Part shown: positions 19,089-28,206 of the stretch, piece after piece
Numbering within the stretch: the first letter of the stretch is position 1
How the letters are laid out: every line of letters starts with the position of its first letter
Source: Ignavibacteria bacterium
GTDB taxonomy: Bacteria; Bacteroidota; Ignavibacteria; Ignavibacteriales; SURF-24
Direction: 5' to 3'
Assembly: GCA_025612375.1 (NCBI GenBank)
Contig: JAAXKN010000004.1
Location: forward strand, 159,059 to 223,058
Length of the DNA: 64,000 bases
The notes under the pieces: model-generated
Told to the model about the DNA's origin: nothing
Database searches by the model: none
What the model saw: only the letters and a program-made list of their open reading frames with translations
Made by a program: the position numbers and the translations under genes

Positions 19089-20105
19089 TTAATAGCTTTC
19101 CTCGCTTAAGAGTACTTTGCCTTTGAATACTTTGTAAATAAAGGCAGTGTATGCTATTACTGCCGGCATTCCTATCAAGGCAATAATTAACATGACCGTT
19201 AAGGTTGCCGGTGTGGATGATGAATTATATATGGTTAAGCTATATGCCAGGTTTGTTCCTGAAGGGACAAGTCTGGGGAACAGGCTTATTGCCATCAGTC
19301 CTATCATTGATGCTATAATAACTGAAGAGGATATGATAGCAATTTTCAGTTTGCCCGCCTTAAGCGCAACCGGGAAGTATACAAATGCTGATAGGAGAAG
19401 GACAAATACGATATAGAATAACGGATTCCTTAACAGCCCTTCAAACAGGAAAGGGGATATAATAATTGAGCTCAATGTTGCAACGACATATAAAGATATG
19501 AGTGCAATCCATGAGGCTGATGCAGCGGCTTCGGCTCTTTTCTTCTGGCTGCCCGCAGATTTCATTGCCAGATAAACCGATCCCTGCATAATGAACATTG
19601 CCATGCTTAAGAGACCAATAAGGATTGAGTACGGGTTGAGCAGCCCCGGAAATGTTCCGGTAAATAATCCCTTTTCATTTATCGGGAGGCCTCTTAAGAT
19701 GTTGCCGATTGCAACGCCGAAAAGAATTGAGGGAAGAAGGCTGCCAATACCGAATGCATAGTCCCAGAATCTGCGCCAGCCCGAGTCTTCCACTTTAGAG
19801 CGGAATTCCATCGATATGGCGCGTAAGATGAGTGCCAGAAGAAGAAGCATAAGTGCAATATAGTAACCGCTGAATACGGTGGCATAGACTGCAGGGAATG
19901 CCGCAAATAATGCCCCTCCGCCGGTAAGCAGCCACACTTCGTTGCCGTCCCATACGGGACCTATGGCATTAAGGCTGATCCTTTTTTCTGTCTCGTCTTT
20001 TGTAAAAAGGTGAAGAATGCCTACTCCGAGATCGAAGCCGTCTAAGATGGCATAGCCCATAATAAGCACGCCTACAAGAATAAACCAGATTGTATTTAAG
20101 TCCAT
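19089..20105 (-). CDS. cydB: Cytochrome bd quinol oxidase subunit II
   Basis: Integral membrane subunit (338 residues, about eight to nine helices) of the bd-type terminal oxidase, which oxidises quinol and reduces oxygen with high affinity. The N-terminal signature is clear: FILVGVLIMGYAILDGFDLG, followed by GPVWDGNEVWLLTGGGALFAAFP. It starts two bases after the cydA stop, so the two are translationally linked. No small cydX-type subunit and no cydDC exporter genes are adjacent. Confidence 0.96.
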   Translation of the reverse strand: MDLNTIWFILVGVLIMGYAILDGFDLGVGILHLFTKDETEKRISLNAIGPVWDGNEVWLLTGGGALFAAFPAVYATVFSGYYIALMLLLLALILRAISMEFRSKVEDSGWRRFWDYAFGIGSLLPSILFGVAIGNILRGLPINEKGLFTGTFPGLLNPYSILIGLLSMAMFIMQGSVYLAMKSAGSQKKRAEAAASASWIALISLYVVATLSSIIISPFLFEGLLRNPLFYIVFVLLLSAFVYFPVALKAGKLKIAIISSSVIIASMIGLMAISLFPRLVPSGTNLAYSLTIYNSSSTPATLTVMLIIALIGMPAVIAYTAFIYKVFKGKVLLSEESY

Positions 20106-20107
20106 CT

Positions 20108-21460
20108 TTATGCCTCCTCTAATTCTAATTTTACGGGTGCCCCTTTCTTAAGTTCCTCCGGTCCGTGTTTTACTTCTTTTGCCAGCAGGAATATGTACAA
20201 CCCCAGAAGCGACAGATAAATAATTCCGAACATTATAATTGAGAATAATATTTCACCCGCGCTGACGGTTATTGATGCAGCAAAGCTGGTTCTTAAAAGC
20301 TTATAGACGATCCATGGCTGGCGCCCTATTTCGGCAGCCATCCATCCCACCTGGCAAGCCAGGACAGGAACGGGTATAGACCACAGTAAGATTTTAAGGA
20401 GCTTCTTGTTTTCCCAGAGCGTATTCTTCCGCATTGAAATAAACGCCCAGGCAAGCACAAGTATCATGAACATTCCTAGGCCGACCATGGTGTGGAAAGA
20501 AACAAACGTCATTACAAGAGGGGGAATTTCATCTTTAGGAAACTCATTTATTCCTCTTACCTTTGCGTTCACGTCACCGAAGGCCATATAGCTCAGGAGC
20601 TTGGGGACTTCTATTTTTGCATGCAGAGCCGGAGGCGGAGCCGAAGGAATCGCAAAAAGCACAACCGGAGCTCCTGTCTGTGTGGTATAGAGCCCTTCGA
20701 TTGCGGCAAATTTTTCAGGCTGGGTGCGTGCTACCTGCTGTGCGTGCACATGCCCGAAAGGGAATACTTCCATTACGGATACAATAAGTCCGAAGATTAC
20801 TGCGACCTTCATGGCCGATTTTGCAACCTCAAGGTGCTGCTTCCTAAGAAGATAATATGCTGCTATGCCAGCGACAAAGAAGGCGCCGCACATTAAAGCA
20901 GCATCTACCGTATGGAAGTATCTTGGAAGAGTTGATTCGTTGAATACAGCGTCAAAAAATGAAGTCAGTTCGGCGCGGTTATTATTGATGCGGTAGCCCG
21001 CCGGAGTCTGCTGCCATGAATTTGCTGCAATTATCCAGAAAGCCGACAAAGTTGCTCCAAATGCTACCATGAGGGCTGAGAACCAGTGTACCCCCTTTGA
21101 AACACGGTTTCTGCCGAAAAGATAAAGGCCGAGAAAGCCCGATTCGAGGAAGAAAGCAAACACGCCTTCGGCAGCAAGCGGAGCGCCAAAGATATCCCCC
21201 ACAAACTTTGAGTATTCGGCCCAGTTGGTGCCGAACTGAAATTCCATTACAATACCTGTTGCCACTCCCACTGCAAATGTAAGAGCCAGAAGCTTGCCGA
21301 AAAACTTACCTGCTTTTTGATAGATCTCACTTTTCTTCTTCCAGCCTAAGCCTTCCATAATTACTACAAGCCAGGCAAGCCCGATTGAAACAGGCGGAAA
21401 AAGAAAATGAAATCCTGCTGTCATTGCAAATTGAACCCGTGCCAGAAAAACAGCATCCAT
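20108..21460 (-). CDS. cydA: Cytochrome bd quinol oxidase subunit I
   Basis: Haem-bearing subunit (450 residues) of cytochrome bd. Recognised by the N-terminal LARVQFAMTAGFHFLFPP (His18 matches the conserved N-terminal haem-ligand His), by RYFHTVDAALMCGAFF, and by the GRQPW motif. The quinol loop is short, as in the non-E. coli-like class. Its start codon is 18 bases after the stop of the Rrf2 regulator, preceded by GGAGG, so it is the second gene of an rrf2-cydA-cydB operon. It would serve microaerobic respiration or protection from nitric oxide and peroxide (family knowledge). Confidence 0.96.
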   Translation of the reverse strand: MDAVFLARVQFAMTAGFHFLFPPVSIGLAWLVVIMEGLGWKKKSEIYQKAGKFFGKLLALTFAVGVATGIVMEFQFGTNWAEYSKFVGDIFGAPLAAEGVFAFFLESGFLGLYLFGRNRVSKGVHWFSALMVAFGATLSAFWIIAANSWQQTPAGYRINNNRAELTSFFDAVFNESTLPRYFHTVDAALMCGAFFVAGIAAYYLLRKQHLEVAKSAMKVAVIFGLIVSVMEVFPFGHVHAQQVARTQPEKFAAIEGLYTTQTGAPVVLFAIPSAPPPALHAKIEVPKLLSYMAFGDVNAKVRGINEFPKDEIPPLVMTFVSFHTMVGLGMFMILVLAWAFISMRKNTLWENKKLLKILLWSIPVPVLACQVGWMAAEIGRQPWIVYKLLRTSFAASITVSAGEILFSIIMFGIIYLSLLGLYIFLLAKEVKHGPEELKKGAPVKLELEEA

Positions 21461-21478
21461 TATTTCCTCCCGGAGTTT

Positions 21479-21928
21479 TTAAGTTTTTGTTAGAGCACAG
21501 TTTATTTTATCTATTGAGTCCTCATCAAATGCATAGTCGGAGATCCTTGCTTTCTTAAATTCGTCCAGAAGTTTCTTTTCCTGAATGGCAAGAAAGCCAT
21601 GGACTTTGCAGACTGCAGGAAATGAGCATACATCTTTTGATGCCAGGCAGTCGTTAAGTGCCGCCTTAAAGTTCATTGCCTGCATTACATCATAAAAGGT
21701 TATTGCCTCAGCTGCCCGGGCAAGTGACACACCCCCATAGAGCCCCTGCGTGGTTTTAATAATGCCGCCAAGCTTAAGCGTGTGAACTATTCTTGCTGCA
21801 TATGACTTGGAGACGTGAAGCCTTTCAGACAATTCTGAGACTGAAAGCTGGCTTTTGGATGTTAATCCTGCCAGAAAAACCGTTATTCTTAAAGCGTAGT
21901 CGCATTCTCTTGTTATAAAACTCTGCAT
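21479..21928 (-). CDS. Rrf2-family transcriptional regulator with three Cys, upstream of cydAB
   Basis: A 149-residue winged-helix protein of the Rrf2 family. The N-terminal helix-turn-helix has the typical KSYAARIVHTLKLGG and GLYGGVSLARA. Cys94, Cys101 and Cys107 (CX6CX5C) lie where IscR/NsrR/RsrR-type members bind an Fe-S cluster. It is the first gene of the cyd operon and sits directly behind a promoter overlapped by a perfect palindrome, so autoregulation together with cydAB is likely. An Fe-S sensor of oxygen, nitric oxide or redox state is inferred. Confidence 0.9.
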   Translation of the reverse strand: MQSFITRECDYALRITVFLAGLTSKSQLSVSELSERLHVSKSYAARIVHTLKLGGIIKTTQGLYGGVSLARAAEAITFYDVMQAMNFKAALNDCLASKDVCSFPAVCKVHGFLAIQEKKLLDEFKKARISDYAFDEDSIDKINCALTKT

Positions 21929-21942
21929 ATATTACTTCTTGG

Positions 21943-21973
21943 ATTATATATTACCTGGGAGGTAATATATAAT
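21943..21973 (-). promoter_or_regulatory. Palindromic operator of the Rrf2 regulator
   Basis: Perfect inverted repeat: 14-base arms ATTATATATTACCT and AGGTAATATATAAT separated by GGG. It overlaps the -10 element and start site of the promoter described next and lies 15 bases before the regulator's start codon. A TATATTACTT half site occurs again at about 21927-21936. Size and position fit an Rrf2-dimer operator. Confidence 0.8.
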
Positions 21974-21992
21974 AAAAAGACAAACGTGTCAA
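21964..21992 (-). promoter_or_regulatory. Promoter of the rrf2-cydAB operon
   Basis: On the minus strand TTGACA (21992-21987), a 17-base spacer and TATATT (21969-21964), a near-consensus housekeeping promoter. The -10 element lies inside the palindromic operator, which suits repression by the Rrf2 protein. Confidence 0.75.
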
Positions 21993-22218
21993 GTTTAAGA
22001 CGCAATGTCCTGTTTTATTTTGCAAATTTTTTACCCTGGAAGTTTTACACTTATAAAGTGTTTGATATTTTACGTCGGGGGAAGGTCATGTGAGATGTAA
22101 TTGGGCTTGCTTTAATTACTCAAAACTATATTGACAAAATTAATAAGATTATCTACTTTCACTATGGAATCTTTCCTTTTCAATTCTAATTGACTGAACA
22201 TTCCACAGGAGCGATAAA

Positions 22219-22584
22219 ATGAAAGCTTTGTATCTTTTTTGTATTCTTCCGGTTCTGGCGGTTAATGCATCAGCTCAAAACAAAATAACTCAGGAAGAAA
22301 AAGCAGTCAGACGTGAATGGGCTGAAAAACTGCGGAAGAATATTCCGGAAGATGCTCAGCAGAAAGACATTGAAAAATTTTACTCGTCATTACCCAAAAG
22401 TACTTTGGATTCACTTCTCCAGTTTGAACTGAATACGGCGGATACTAGTCCTAAAATTGTTCCGAACAACCCAAAACATACGCCTTACCGGGTAATCCCA
22501 ATTCCACCATACCAGGGGAAAGAAAAAATTATACCGATTCCGTTAAATGATCCTGACACCAGGATTACTGAGGTAAGGAAATAA
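22219..22584 (+). CDS. Small exported protein of unknown function
   Basis: A 121-residue protein with a signal peptide ending in NASAQ, preceded by AGGAGCG before the ATG. The mature part is a charged helix (EEKAVRREWAEKLRKNIPED) followed by a Pro-rich tail. No family recognised. It is followed after about 120 bp by the TlpA-like gene on the same strand. Confidence 0.6.
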   Translation: MKALYLFCILPVLAVNASAQNKITQEEKAVRREWAEKLRKNIPEDAQQKDIEKFYSSLPKSTLDSLLQFELNTADTSPKIVPNNPKHTPYRVIPIPPYQGKEKIIPIPLNDPDTRITEVRK

Positions 22585-22706
22585 GCTTAGTCTTGGTTTT
22601 TCTGTTTTCATATAAAGCTGCAACAGCAAACATATATAGAAGGAGATGTATGAAATAGTTTTACTCTCTTAGTCAATATTCTTTCTTGAAAATCAGGGAG
22701 TATAAG

Positions 22707-24131
22707 ATGAAAACTAATGTCTCCATGCCTTCCTTCAGGTCCATTTTTGAAAAATGCTCAACTTTTGTCACTTATTTCTTTCTGTTACTTTTTACTTTAT
22801 TTTGCCTGCCTGTGCACGCGCAGGTTAATCTCTCGGCAAATCATTCTGGTCAAATACCGGATACTCTTATCATTAAAATGACAAAGATAAAAGGGTATGG
22901 ACCCTTCCCATTAAGTTTTGGAATGCTGCAGAATATGGACCCGTCAAATATCTGGATAAGAAGTAAACCGGAAATAAAAGGAATCCCGGAGAACCTGCGA
23001 AACTTGATGTCCGGGACATTTGAAGTTGACTTTCTGCAGTACACATATCAAAGCTATTACGCCGGAAAAATTTCTGAAAGCTTGTTTGCCTCATGCAAGA
23101 ACTCCTGGCATTGGGAACCTGACCCAGCAGAGTTCACAAAGCAGGAAATAAAAGGATCGATAGCTGTTGCTGCAGGATACGATGAGAATAACAGGCTCAG
23201 GATATTTGTTGACAAAAATAACAATTATGATTTAAATGACGATGGATACTTTATTTTGCCGGATATAAAAGAAGGGCAGAATATATTTAGCAGGTATAAT
23301 GATTCTTTGCTAATTGAAGCGGCATATGAATATTATGATGGACGCGATGTAAGGAAAAGTAAAGCATGGATGTATATTGATTACGGACCGGAGATGTTAA
23401 TCCCAAATCTGAAAGATTCTTCGATCAAACTTTTAATTAACCATGCCGAGCATTACCTGGGCGGGTTTGTGCTTGATAACAAAAACTACTCTATTGCTCT
23501 TATGTCAGACGGCAGGCCTGTAGCAAGAGAACATTATAATATTCTCCTGGGGGAAAAGGGGAAAGGTTTTGCAGAAGGAAGTCCTGTTGATGAAAGGGGT
23601 ACCGAAAAGGGAGGATTAATCAGGATTGGAGATTATTATTACAAATTCCTCGGGGCAAGTCTTGACGGAAGTAAAGTCATTCTTGCAAGAGAAAATGTTC
23701 TCGACAGCACAGAAGGCAACCAGGTGGGGTTAAAGGCCCTAAAATTTACCGGACAAACAATCGACGGCCTAAAGATAAATTTAAGTGAGTTGAAGGGAAA
23801 ATATGTTTTACTTGATTTCTGGGGGACCTGGTGCAAGCCGTGCAGGGAGGAAATAAAGAGCTTAAAAGAAATTTACGAAACCTGCAAAAATAAAAATTTC
23901 CTCATGCTGGGCATAGCTAATGATGACGTTAAGACATTAAAAAGCTTCGTGGAGAAACAGGATCTCGCATGGCCGCAGATAGCACAGGATCAGGATAAAA
24001 GTATACTAAAGCTGTATAATGTACTTGGATATCCAACCACCTACCTGATTGATCCTGAGGGGCGCATAGTTGCCAAAAACCTGCGGGGTCCTGATCTGAT
24101 AAGAAAGCTGAAAAGCATTTTCACTGATTAA
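22707..24131 (+). CDS. Exported TlpA-like thioredoxin-fold protein
   Basis: A 474-residue protein. The ATG at 22707 follows GGGAG; the frame also opens at a TTG seven codons upstream. A signal anchor (about 22-45) is followed by a 300-residue domain of unknown fold, then a C-terminal TlpA/ResA-type thioredoxin domain (about 340-474) with active site WCKPC (Cys376 and Cys379) and the cis-Pro loop YPTTYLID. Such periplasmic proteins reduce disulfides, for example in cytochrome c maturation. The N-terminal extension may define a substrate or attachment role. No ccm/res genes are adjacent. Confidence 0.85.
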   Translation: MKTNVSMPSFRSIFEKCSTFVTYFFLLLFTLFCLPVHAQVNLSANHSGQIPDTLIIKMTKIKGYGPFPLSFGMLQNMDPSNIWIRSKPEIKGIPENLRNLMSGTFEVDFLQYTYQSYYAGKISESLFASCKNSWHWEPDPAEFTKQEIKGSIAVAAGYDENNRLRIFVDKNNNYDLNDDGYFILPDIKEGQNIFSRYNDSLLIEAAYEYYDGRDVRKSKAWMYIDYGPEMLIPNLKDSSIKLLINHAEHYLGGFVLDNKNYSIALMSDGRPVAREHYNILLGEKGKGFAEGSPVDERGTEKGGLIRIGDYYYKFLGASLDGSKVILARENVLDSTEGNQVGLKALKFTGQTIDGLKINLSELKGKYVLLDFWGTWCKPCREEIKSLKEIYETCKNKNFLMLGIANDDVKTLKSFVEKQDLAWPQIAQDQDKSILKLYNVLGYPTTYLIDPEGRIVAKNLRGPDLIRKLKSIFTD

Positions 24132-24176
24132 ATACGACTGAAAAAATTAATTTGAAACTTTAAGGAGGTCGCTTTT

Positions 24177-24773
24177 ATGTTTCATGCTCTTCAAAACCAG
24201 TTAAGAAAACCTTCAGGGCTATTCGGCGCTGTTGTTGCAAAAATGATGGAAAGGCGTAACAGGAAGTTTTATAGTAAAACCATTTCTTCACTGGGGGTTA
24301 ATGACGGTGACAGGATATTTGAAATTGGCTATGGTCCAGGCTACGGTATTGAACTTCTTGCCCGGAATTACGACTGCATAATTGGCGGAATTGATTTTTC
24401 CGACCTAATGTATAAAAAAGCAGCTGAGAGGAATAAGAAAAATATAGACTCAGGTAAAGTTAATCTGAGATATGGCGACCTGTTGGATTTGGATACGGGA
24501 AGCGAAAAATATGATAAGGCTTTCTGTATTAATGTAATATATTTCTGGAATGATTTGAACAAAGCATTCCAGAAAGTAAATTCGCCTCTCAATGAAAACG
24601 GCATATACTTCATCTATATGGCCACAGCCGACGAACTGAAACGGCTTGGGTTTGAAAAGGAATTTGTAAAATATTCCGTTGAACAGGTTGAGGCAGCACT
24701 CCGTCAGACGGGGTTTACTAAAGTTGAATACAAAAATGACGATGGTTATTACATAAAAGCCTGGAAGTGCTGA
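24177..24773 (+). CDS. SAM-dependent methyltransferase, class I
   Basis: A 198-residue Rossmann-fold methyltransferase with motif I EIGYGPGYG (residues 49-57), motif II acidic loop (GGIDFSDLM) and the post-motif FCINVIYFW. A good AAGGAGG precedes the ATG. The substrate cannot be inferred. It is 45 bp downstream of the TlpA-like gene on the same strand, so cotranscription is possible. Confidence 0.85.
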   Translation: MFHALQNQLRKPSGLFGAVVAKMMERRNRKFYSKTISSLGVNDGDRIFEIGYGPGYGIELLARNYDCIIGGIDFSDLMYKKAAERNKKNIDSGKVNLRYGDLLDLDTGSEKYDKAFCINVIYFWNDLNKAFQKVNSPLNENGIYFIYMATADELKRLGFEKEFVKYSVEQVEAALRQTGFTKVEYKNDDGYYIKAWKC

Positions 24774-24888
24774 CCTGATTTTTTAATGGGTCCAGATTCT
24801 ATTTTGATGCTTTAAATAGTCATAGATTTGATTAAATTAGGAGCGCTAAAATAAGTTTTGTGCCTAAACCGAAAAAAGGGAACTTCCA

Positions 24889-25785
24889 ATGTCCTATTAC
24901 CGGAAAGTATCAGTTTTAATAATTTTTGCAATGTGTTTTATTGCCGGATGCAAAGGAAAATCATCTACTGAAAATGAGACTACAGACAACCAGGTAAAGA
25001 AAAGTCCAAAAAGGGGCATAGCATATAATCTGACAGATGCCAAAGATCTGGATACTCTTTCAAATTATCTCAGCTGGTGGTATAACTGGGGCTTAATTAC
25101 CAGTGCTCCTGCAGATTACTACAAAAACTATAATATGGAATATATTCCAATGCTATGGGGAGGTAATACAAGCAGCAACGACAAGGCGCTGATAAAGTCT
25201 TTTATATTGTCTCATCCCGAGATCAAATATTTACTCGTCATGAATGAGCCCAATTTAGTGGACCAGGCAAACAGAACTCCTGAGCAGGCGGCTTCAGACT
25301 GGTATCAATATGAGCAGGTTGTTTCGGACCTGGCAAGTCAGGGGAGAACGGTTTATCTGGTTGGGCCTCAGATGAACTGGGGAACCATGACCGATTATGC
25401 TGATCCTGTTACATGGCTTGATGCTTTTTATAAAGCCTATAAAGCCGGCAGCGGCGGCCGTGAACCGAAGATAGATTACCTGGCATTTCACTGGTACGAC
25501 TACGGCTTAAGCACACAGCTTGACAGGCTGAAGAAGTACGGTAAGAAAATCTGGATTACAGAAATGGCCAACTGGAATAAAAACATTGACTCTTATGAAA
25601 AACAGATGGCACAGATGACGGAAATGGTCCAAATCTGCGAATCGCGGGAGGATGTTTTCCGTTATGCATGGTTTATTGGACGTGGCAGCGGGACGGATAA
25701 CCATTATACGCGGCTGTTTACAAATAACCCGGGTGAGTTATCCGCTCTGGGCAAGTATTATATAAGCCTTCCATTTAATAAATAA
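24889..25785 (+). CDS. GH128-like lipoprotein (Asl1-type glycosyl hydrolase)
   Basis: A 298-residue lipoprotein with the lipobox before Cys21 (FIAGC). The mature domain is a TIM barrel of the Asl1/GH128 type: KRGIAYNLTD, the acid/base glutamate in MNEPN (Glu120), and the nucleophile region IWITEMANW (Glu225). Characterised family members cut beta-1,3-glucan. It ends before a bidirectional terminator and is probably anchored in the outer membrane. Confidence 0.82.
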   Translation: MSYYRKVSVLIIFAMCFIAGCKGKSSTENETTDNQVKKSPKRGIAYNLTDAKDLDTLSNYLSWWYNWGLITSAPADYYKNYNMEYIPMLWGGNTSSNDKALIKSFILSHPEIKYLLVMNEPNLVDQANRTPEQAASDWYQYEQVVSDLASQGRTVYLVGPQMNWGTMTDYADPVTWLDAFYKAYKAGSGGREPKIDYLAFHWYDYGLSTQLDRLKKYGKKIWITEMANWNKNIDSYEKQMAQMTEMVQICESREDVFRYAWFIGRGSGTDNHYTRLFTNNPGELSALGKYYISLPFNK

Positions 25786-25797
25786 GTGTAAATTAAA

Positions 25798-25836
25798 AAG
25801 CCTCAAAAACGGCGGAAGCCCGCCATTTTGAGGCTT
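25798..25836. terminator. Bidirectional terminator hairpin
   Basis: Arms AAGCCTCAAAA-CGGCGG and CCGCC-TTTTGAGGCTT just after the GH128-like gene. It is the first of four hairpins followed by a core resembling a tRNA-Ser end (here CTGCTGAGAG at about 25850-25859, the weakest copy). Confidence 0.8.
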
Positions 25837-25956
25837 GAAATATAAGCCCTGCTGAGAGCAAAGGATTCTGATGTCAAACACAATAATAGTAGTAACAAAA
25901 TGACACTCGGGTCTTGAACATCGGCAGCATTTCCTGCATAACCTTCCGGATATTCC

Positions 25957-26139
25957 TTACAAGCTAAGTAACTCTCTAACGAGTAAATATTCCTTTTCAA
26001 TCATTTCCTTTGCCGGTTCAATTAAAGCCTTCCAGTTGTTTTCAACTCTCGCATTTATCCATTTGCAGCCATCTTCATAGCTTAGATTTCTTATTGAAAA
26101 AACGAAGTATAGCCAGTAGGTAATTGCACATGACAGAGT
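25957..26139 (-). pseudogene. C-terminal remnant of an unidentified gene
   Basis: An open minus-strand frame of about 60 codons with protein-like composition (TYWLYFVFSI, then YEDGCKWINARVENNW, EPAKEMIEKEY) ending at a TAA at 25957-25959. There is no start codon before the upstream stop except an internal ATG near the end, so this looks like the tail of a lost gene. The family is not recognised, and chance is not fully excluded. Confidence 0.4.
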
Positions 26140-26166
26140 TTAGCCGGCGTTCTCCGGGAGATAAAA

Positions 26167-26196
26167 AAAGCCGGATGGAGATACCCATCCGGCTTT
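26167..26196 (-). terminator. Intrinsic terminator
   Basis: Arms AAAGCCGGATGG and CCATCCGGCTTT with flanking A and T runs, 35 bases past the true end (26231) of the frameshifted lipoprotein gene. Confidence 0.88.
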
Positions 26197-26230
26197 CATT
26201 TTTATGCCTTAATTGTTCATTCTGTACTTA

Positions 26231-27636
26231 TTAAAATAGCTCTCTGCTGTCTATATAATAATATATCTTGTAAGGACCGGCATCAGGCATTGGAGTTATT
26301 TCCGGGCCAGAGTTAAAAGATACATTTCCATTTGAAATGGTAACATCAGCTTCATGTTTTCCTTTATAATCTGCCGATAAATGATACGAGCTGTTATCCT
26401 CCAGATAAAGCCCTGCGCCTCCCTGAACAAGAGTAACAGAACCGTAACTGATCCCATTTTTCGTGATGTTTACAGGAATCTGGTCCGGATTGACATGCTG
26501 GTTAAGGTCTCCAGGCTTCCTTGCTCAAGGTTCATCCCGGAGTTGTAGCCCGGGAATGTAAAATTGCAAGTCTTGAGATTTTTTACGGCTGTTGCAAAGA
26601 AAATTTGGCATGCCCTGGCCAAAGCGCTTAGAATGGATGGGTCTGTTATTTTCGAAAAATCAAGGGTTACAGAAGCGCCCTCAAGAAATGCGACGGAAGA
26701 CTTGTGCATAAAACTGGCAGAGGCACCTGTGCCAACTCTTGCCTTTCCCAGTGAGTGCGGATTTCCATTTGCATCAACAAAATAAAATTCACCCTCGTCT
26801 CCTGCCTGAAAGGAAGTGCCGGTAGAAGGATTAGTTGTACTGCCTAGTGGCAATGTAATCTGTGCGTTAGTACTGCCAAGTGAGGCTGCCGTCCTGCCAT
26901 TCTGGTCAGAAACCTCAACTGCGAATGACATCGCAGATCTCATGGAGCTGTTGTTAAGCGTAACATTGTGCGAAGGCAGCAGGCTTACAGCCCGCTGGCT
27001 ATACGTAGTGACTGAAACATTTATCTGGCCTGTGAGCGGGTTGCCGCTTGCATCCTTCAGGACTGATCCTGTAGGAATTGTTACCTGTGTCCAGGATGGG
27101 GTACTTACTGTGACCGGAGTTAGAACTGCGCCTGTGGTGGAGTTGGTGGTCCCGCCCGTAGTTGTACTAACCTGTTCAACTCCCGCATCTTTAAGAGCAG
27201 TCTTTTTTATCATCTTTACATATATGCTCTGGCTTCCGGTACTATTTAAAATAACCGGACAATCCTCGTCCAGGTAATCATTATTATTTGCTCTGCACTG
27301 CAATACCAGTCTAACCGGGCTTGATTCAGAAATCACGGTTCCATCTTTAATTGAAAAAGCGAAACTGCCGTCGGTTGTTGAGCGCATAGTAATCTTGTTG
27401 TTTACTTCATCTATGACCTTTGCCGAATCAGGACCTGCAAACTTTACCGTAATTGGCGAACTGATATTCAGCCCGTCGGGATCACTTATATTGACTACAA
27501 CAGTTGTCTGTCTGGCTATAGTATTTGCAATTACCATTAATCCTTCGGTGGGATTCTTAATGTCACAGCTTGTAGTTAGGAGTGATGAAACAGTAAGAGC
27601 AAAGATTGCGGATGCGATATATATACATTTTTTCAT
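26231..27636 (-). pseudogene. Frameshifted cell-surface lipoprotein
   Basis: The first frame (27636 to 26470, 388 residues) encodes a lipoprotein signal peptide (LLTTSC lipobox) and beta-rich domains resembling bacterial Ig-like or ZU5-type surface modules (about 150-310). It then runs into an unrelated tail and stops at 26470. In the -1 frame, coding sequence resumes near 26520 (GDLNQHVNPDQIP) and continues with convincing composition (VTLVQGGAGLYLEDNSSYHL) to TAA at 26231, just before a terminator. The switch lies within about 26495-26522. So the natural protein was about 465 residues and one indel has split it; a sequencing error is the alternative. It lies in an operon-like array with the barrel-protein fragment downstream of 28100. 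Confidence 0.75.
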
Positions 27637-27653
27637 TTTCTTTTTTCTCCTAT

Positions 27654-28102
27654 TTAGAACTTATATGCAATGCCGAGTGAAATAACAGGATAGAACTGGA
27701 ACCATTTTATATTATCCTCTACAAGAGCCTCCTGCTCTGGTGATGCTGATGGGGAAAGAAGCCCTTCCGCAATTAAATCAACCTTAGGCTTCCCCTGGTA
27801 ATAGACTCCAATGTCGAATGTCAATCCAAGGGGTGATTCACCTCCGGTTACATTACCTATTCCAATTCCAAGGTACGGGTCAATCTTGTTGAATGAGATT
27901 TTCACATCCATGTTGCCCAGGTTATCTTTATTGTATACATCTCCTCCGATTATCCTTGTAATCTGCGGTATGGCTGTTACCTGCGGCTGGTTATTGTTAA
28001 TGCTGAAACCGGCTGACAATCTGAATGAAGAAGATTCAAAAGGCATGTAGTCAACAAGTGCTGTAAAGGAGTTTAGCTTGAGTTTTGCATCGAGCGAATA
28101 CC
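27654..28102 (-). pseudogene. N-terminally truncated outer membrane beta-barrel protein
   Basis: The ATG-initiated frame (28046-27654, 130 residues) encodes the C-terminal strands of a small barrel and ends in the aromatic LGIAYKF. The same frame is open 18 codons further upstream (EIFKRYSLDAKLKL, then NSFTALVDY), clearly the continuation of the barrel, but meets a TAG with no start or signal peptide. The N-terminus is missing, probably by a deletion ending near the hairpin at 28141. It is followed 17 bp later by the frameshifted lipoprotein, so both genes of this pair are damaged. Confidence 0.65.
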
Positions 28103-28140
28103 GCTTGAATATCTCCTATTTTAAGTCTGATAACCTAAGG

Positions 28141-28178
28141 AGGAGAAGTCCCTGATTTACTGCAGAGGACTTCTCTCT
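28141..28178. terminator. Terminator hairpin
   Basis: Arms GAGAAGTCC and GGACTTCTC with CTCTTTTT on the right, between the phosphoenolpyruvate-mutase-like gene and the truncated barrel gene. Confidence 0.7.
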
Positions 28179-28206
28179 TTTTAAACGTTATTCTATCTGT
28201 TCCCAA

